Source: Deltaproteobacteria bacterium
Lineage (GTDB): Bacteria; Lernaellota; Lernaellaia; JACKCT01
Reading direction: 5' to 3'
Length of the DNA stretch: 30,721 nucleotides
Assembly (NCBI GenBank): GCA_020633895.1
Contig: JACKCT010000019.1
Location: forward strand, 1 to 30,721
The stretch's first letter is position 1; each line of letters opens with the position of its first letter. Shown here in pieces: positions 30,670 to 30,721 of the stretch. The position numbers and the translations under genes are program-made. The notes under the pieces were generated by a model. The model worked only from the letters and a program-made list of their open reading frames with translations, did not search any database and was not told the origin of the DNA.

Positions 30670-30721
30670 CCGTCAGAGCCCCGACCTGCTTGCCGCGCCG
30701 TAGCCTTGGCGAAGGCGGGTT
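30670..30721 (+). repeat. Interspersed repeat copy 8 (extended form), cut by the window edge
   Basis: Starts CCGTCAGAGCCCCGACCTG, identical to 6763-6781, and ends AGCCTTGGCGAAGGCGGGT, identical to 8707-8725. It thus joins the left half of copy 1 to the right half of copy 5. Confidence 0.75.

Overview
The window is GC-rich DNA from a bacterium with a diderm-style exported proteome. Three lipoproteins carry long aspartate-rich tethers directly after the lipid cysteine, and large secreted repeat proteins carry a 12-cysteine linker of a type familiar from Myxococcota and other former deltaproteobacteria. I infer a deltaproteobacteria-like or deep uncultured lineage; Lernaellota is a possibility, but no marker here fixes the taxonomy. 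I see no rRNA, tRNA, CRISPR array, transposase, integrase or phage gene.

Layout. 122-3454 (+): an Asp-tethered lipoprotein, a lipoprotein thiol peroxidase with no resolving cysteine, and a small F420/NADP oxidoreductase-type Rossmann protein, closely spaced and probably one operon. 3467-5443 (-): a small exported protein, a possible 25-codon ORF, an NAD(P)-binding epimerase-like protein and a membrane protein, the last three chained by overlapping stops and starts. 5633-8525: two convergent radical SAM enzymes separated by a 319-bp stretch full of short palindromic repeats. 8855-11968 (-): purA and serA, two housekeeping biosynthetic genes. 12151-17815 (-): two tandem 870-residue-class secreted repeat proteins, preceded by a 106-residue membrane-anchored protein whose C-terminus is a remnant of the same family. 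18016-20340 (-): an Asp-tethered, DNase I-fold (EEP) surface hydrolase with its own promoter and terminator. 20510-22210 (-): a DUF4382 lipoprotein and a smaller secreted protein that share a C-terminal Ig-like domain. 22620-30589 (+): a six-gene acyl-CoA degradation operon (two acyl-CoA dehydrogenases, an acyl-CoA ligase, a biotin carboxylase, a crotonase and a carboxyltransferase), closed by a strong intrinsic terminator.

How the genes work together. The right-hand operon reads as activation of a carboxylic acid to its CoA thioester, alpha,beta-dehydrogenation, biotin-dependent carboxylation and hydration. This resembles the leucine/isovalerate (liu) logic, but the biotin carrier protein and a lyase are absent from the operon, and several canonical active-site residues are changed. 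The centre is largely cell-surface biology. purA and serA are ordinary core metabolism.

The most notable non-genic signal is a family of interspersed repeats (core AGAGCC[G/C]CGACC...GGGAG[C/G]GG). They sit just after the 3' ends of genes, mostly in the same orientation as the gene they follow, and the two stem arms vary together (CCGC/GCGG versus CCCC/GGGG), which suggests selection on a hairpin.
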